7,044 nt of DNA from Flaviramulus sp. (GTDB lineage: Bacteria > Bacteroidota > Bacteroidia > Flavobacteriales > Flavobacteriaceae), in contig JALRJA010000371.1 in assembly GCA_023255235.1 (NCBI GenBank), positions 1 to 7,044 on the forward strand, given 5' to 3'. The translations under genes and the position numbers were made by a program. The stretch's first letter is position 1, and each line of letters begins with the position of its first letter. The notes under the pieces were generated by a model. It saw only the letters and a program-made list of their open reading frames with translations. It did no database searches and had not been told where the DNA came from. Shown one piece after another: positions 6,616-7,044 of this stretch.

Positions 6616-7044
6616 TTAATGGGCTTTATCAACTAAATTAATTTCAACTGCTCCGGTTTGTTTAAGCAAACTTTCTAATTCATTTTGGTTTCCATGTACT
6701 GCAATTTCCATTAAAAAATGATCGTCAGTTGTTCTTGGGTCTGGGTTTTCTGCTTTTTTAAATGGCCACATTCTACTTCTTAAATAAAAAGTAATTACCA
6801 TTAGGTGAGCTGCAAAAAATACGGTTAGTTCAAACATGATAGGCACAAAAGCGGGCATATTTTCTAAATAGCTAAAGCTTGGTTTTCCTCCAATATCTTG
6901 AGGCCAATCTTGAATCATGATAAAATTCATCATAACTATGGCTACTGTTAATCCAACTAATCCATACATAAATGCTGTAATTGCTATGCGTGTTGGTTCT
7001 AAGCCCATGGCTTTATCTAGCCCGTGAACTGGGAACGGGGTATA
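6616..7044 (-). CDS. actD: Alternative complex III subunit ActD (DUF3341), partial (N-terminus beyond the right edge)
   Basis: ActD is a small ACIII membrane subunit with no cofactor, assigned to DUF3341. The frame stays open to the window edge, giving 142 residues. I read YTPFPVHGLDKAMGLEPTR at the start of the visible part, which is the conserved N-terminal region of the family. The Met at 7006-7008 is therefore internal and the true start is outside the window, probably about 30-40 residues further. Two hydrophobic helices are clear: AITAFMYGLVGLTVAIVMMN, and about PAFVPIMFELTVFFAAH through VITFYL. The loop between them (QDWPQDIGGKPSFSYLENM) matches the family. The tail after RSRMWPFKKAENPDPRTTDD is hydrophilic and probably cytoplasmic. 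actC is expected immediately upstream. The family call is confident; its mechanistic role in ACIII is not well defined. Confidence 0.93.
   Translation of the reverse strand, partial: YTPFPVHGLDKAMGLEPTRIAITAFMYGLVGLTVAIVMMNFIMIQDWPQDIGGKPSFSYLENMPAFVPIMFELTVFFAAHLMVITFYLRSRMWPFKKAENPDPRTTDDHFLMEIAVHGNQNELESLLKQTGAVEINLVDKAH

Noticed and set aside
6616..7008. Complete 130-residue protein starting at the Met at 7006-7008
   Set aside because: The same frame continues to the window edge and encodes conserved ActD sequence (YTPFPVHGLDKA) before this Met, so the gene is truncated by the window, not short.

Overview
The window is AT-rich. Every gene lies on the minus strand, so transcription runs from the right edge towards the left. 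The proteins point to an aerobic member of the Bacteroidota, most likely family Flavobacteriaceae. The evidence is the alternative complex III (ACIII) genes linked to an aa3-type oxidase, a CNKICG-type CuA motif, and gene starts without clear Shine-Dalgarno sequences. Genus cannot be read from the sequence alone.

The right two thirds (about 1788-7044) is the distal part of a respiratory operon. In transcription order it holds actD (cut by the right edge), actE, actF, cytochrome c oxidase subunit II and cytochrome c oxidase subunit I. Gaps are only 6-30 bases, with no internal terminator or convincing internal promoter. actA, actB and actC should lie just beyond the right edge, and the operon promoter with them. 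Together the products oxidise menaquinol through ACIII, pass electrons through c-type hemes (including lipoprotein ActE) to the CuA site of subunit II, and reduce O2 at the heme a3-CuB site of subunit I. In flavobacteria these two machines are known to form a physical supercomplex. No subunit III gene follows subunit I. A strong intrinsic terminator (1735-1766) closes the operon.

The left third carries two housekeeping genes. ruvB encodes the Holliday junction branch-migration motor. queG encodes epoxyqueuosine reductase, which makes the last step of the queuosine tRNA modification, and it is cut by the left edge. They are separated by 39 bases and probably co-transcribed.

No mobile element, RNA gene, CRISPR array or broken gene is visible, and no stretch above 300 bases lacks a gene. 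I found no evidence for an undescribed system. The points most worth a second look are lineage-specific variations in the oxidase and ACIII subunits: histidine-rich segments, an enlarged CuA domain with extra membrane helices, and a lysine where the classical Mg-site glutamate sits.
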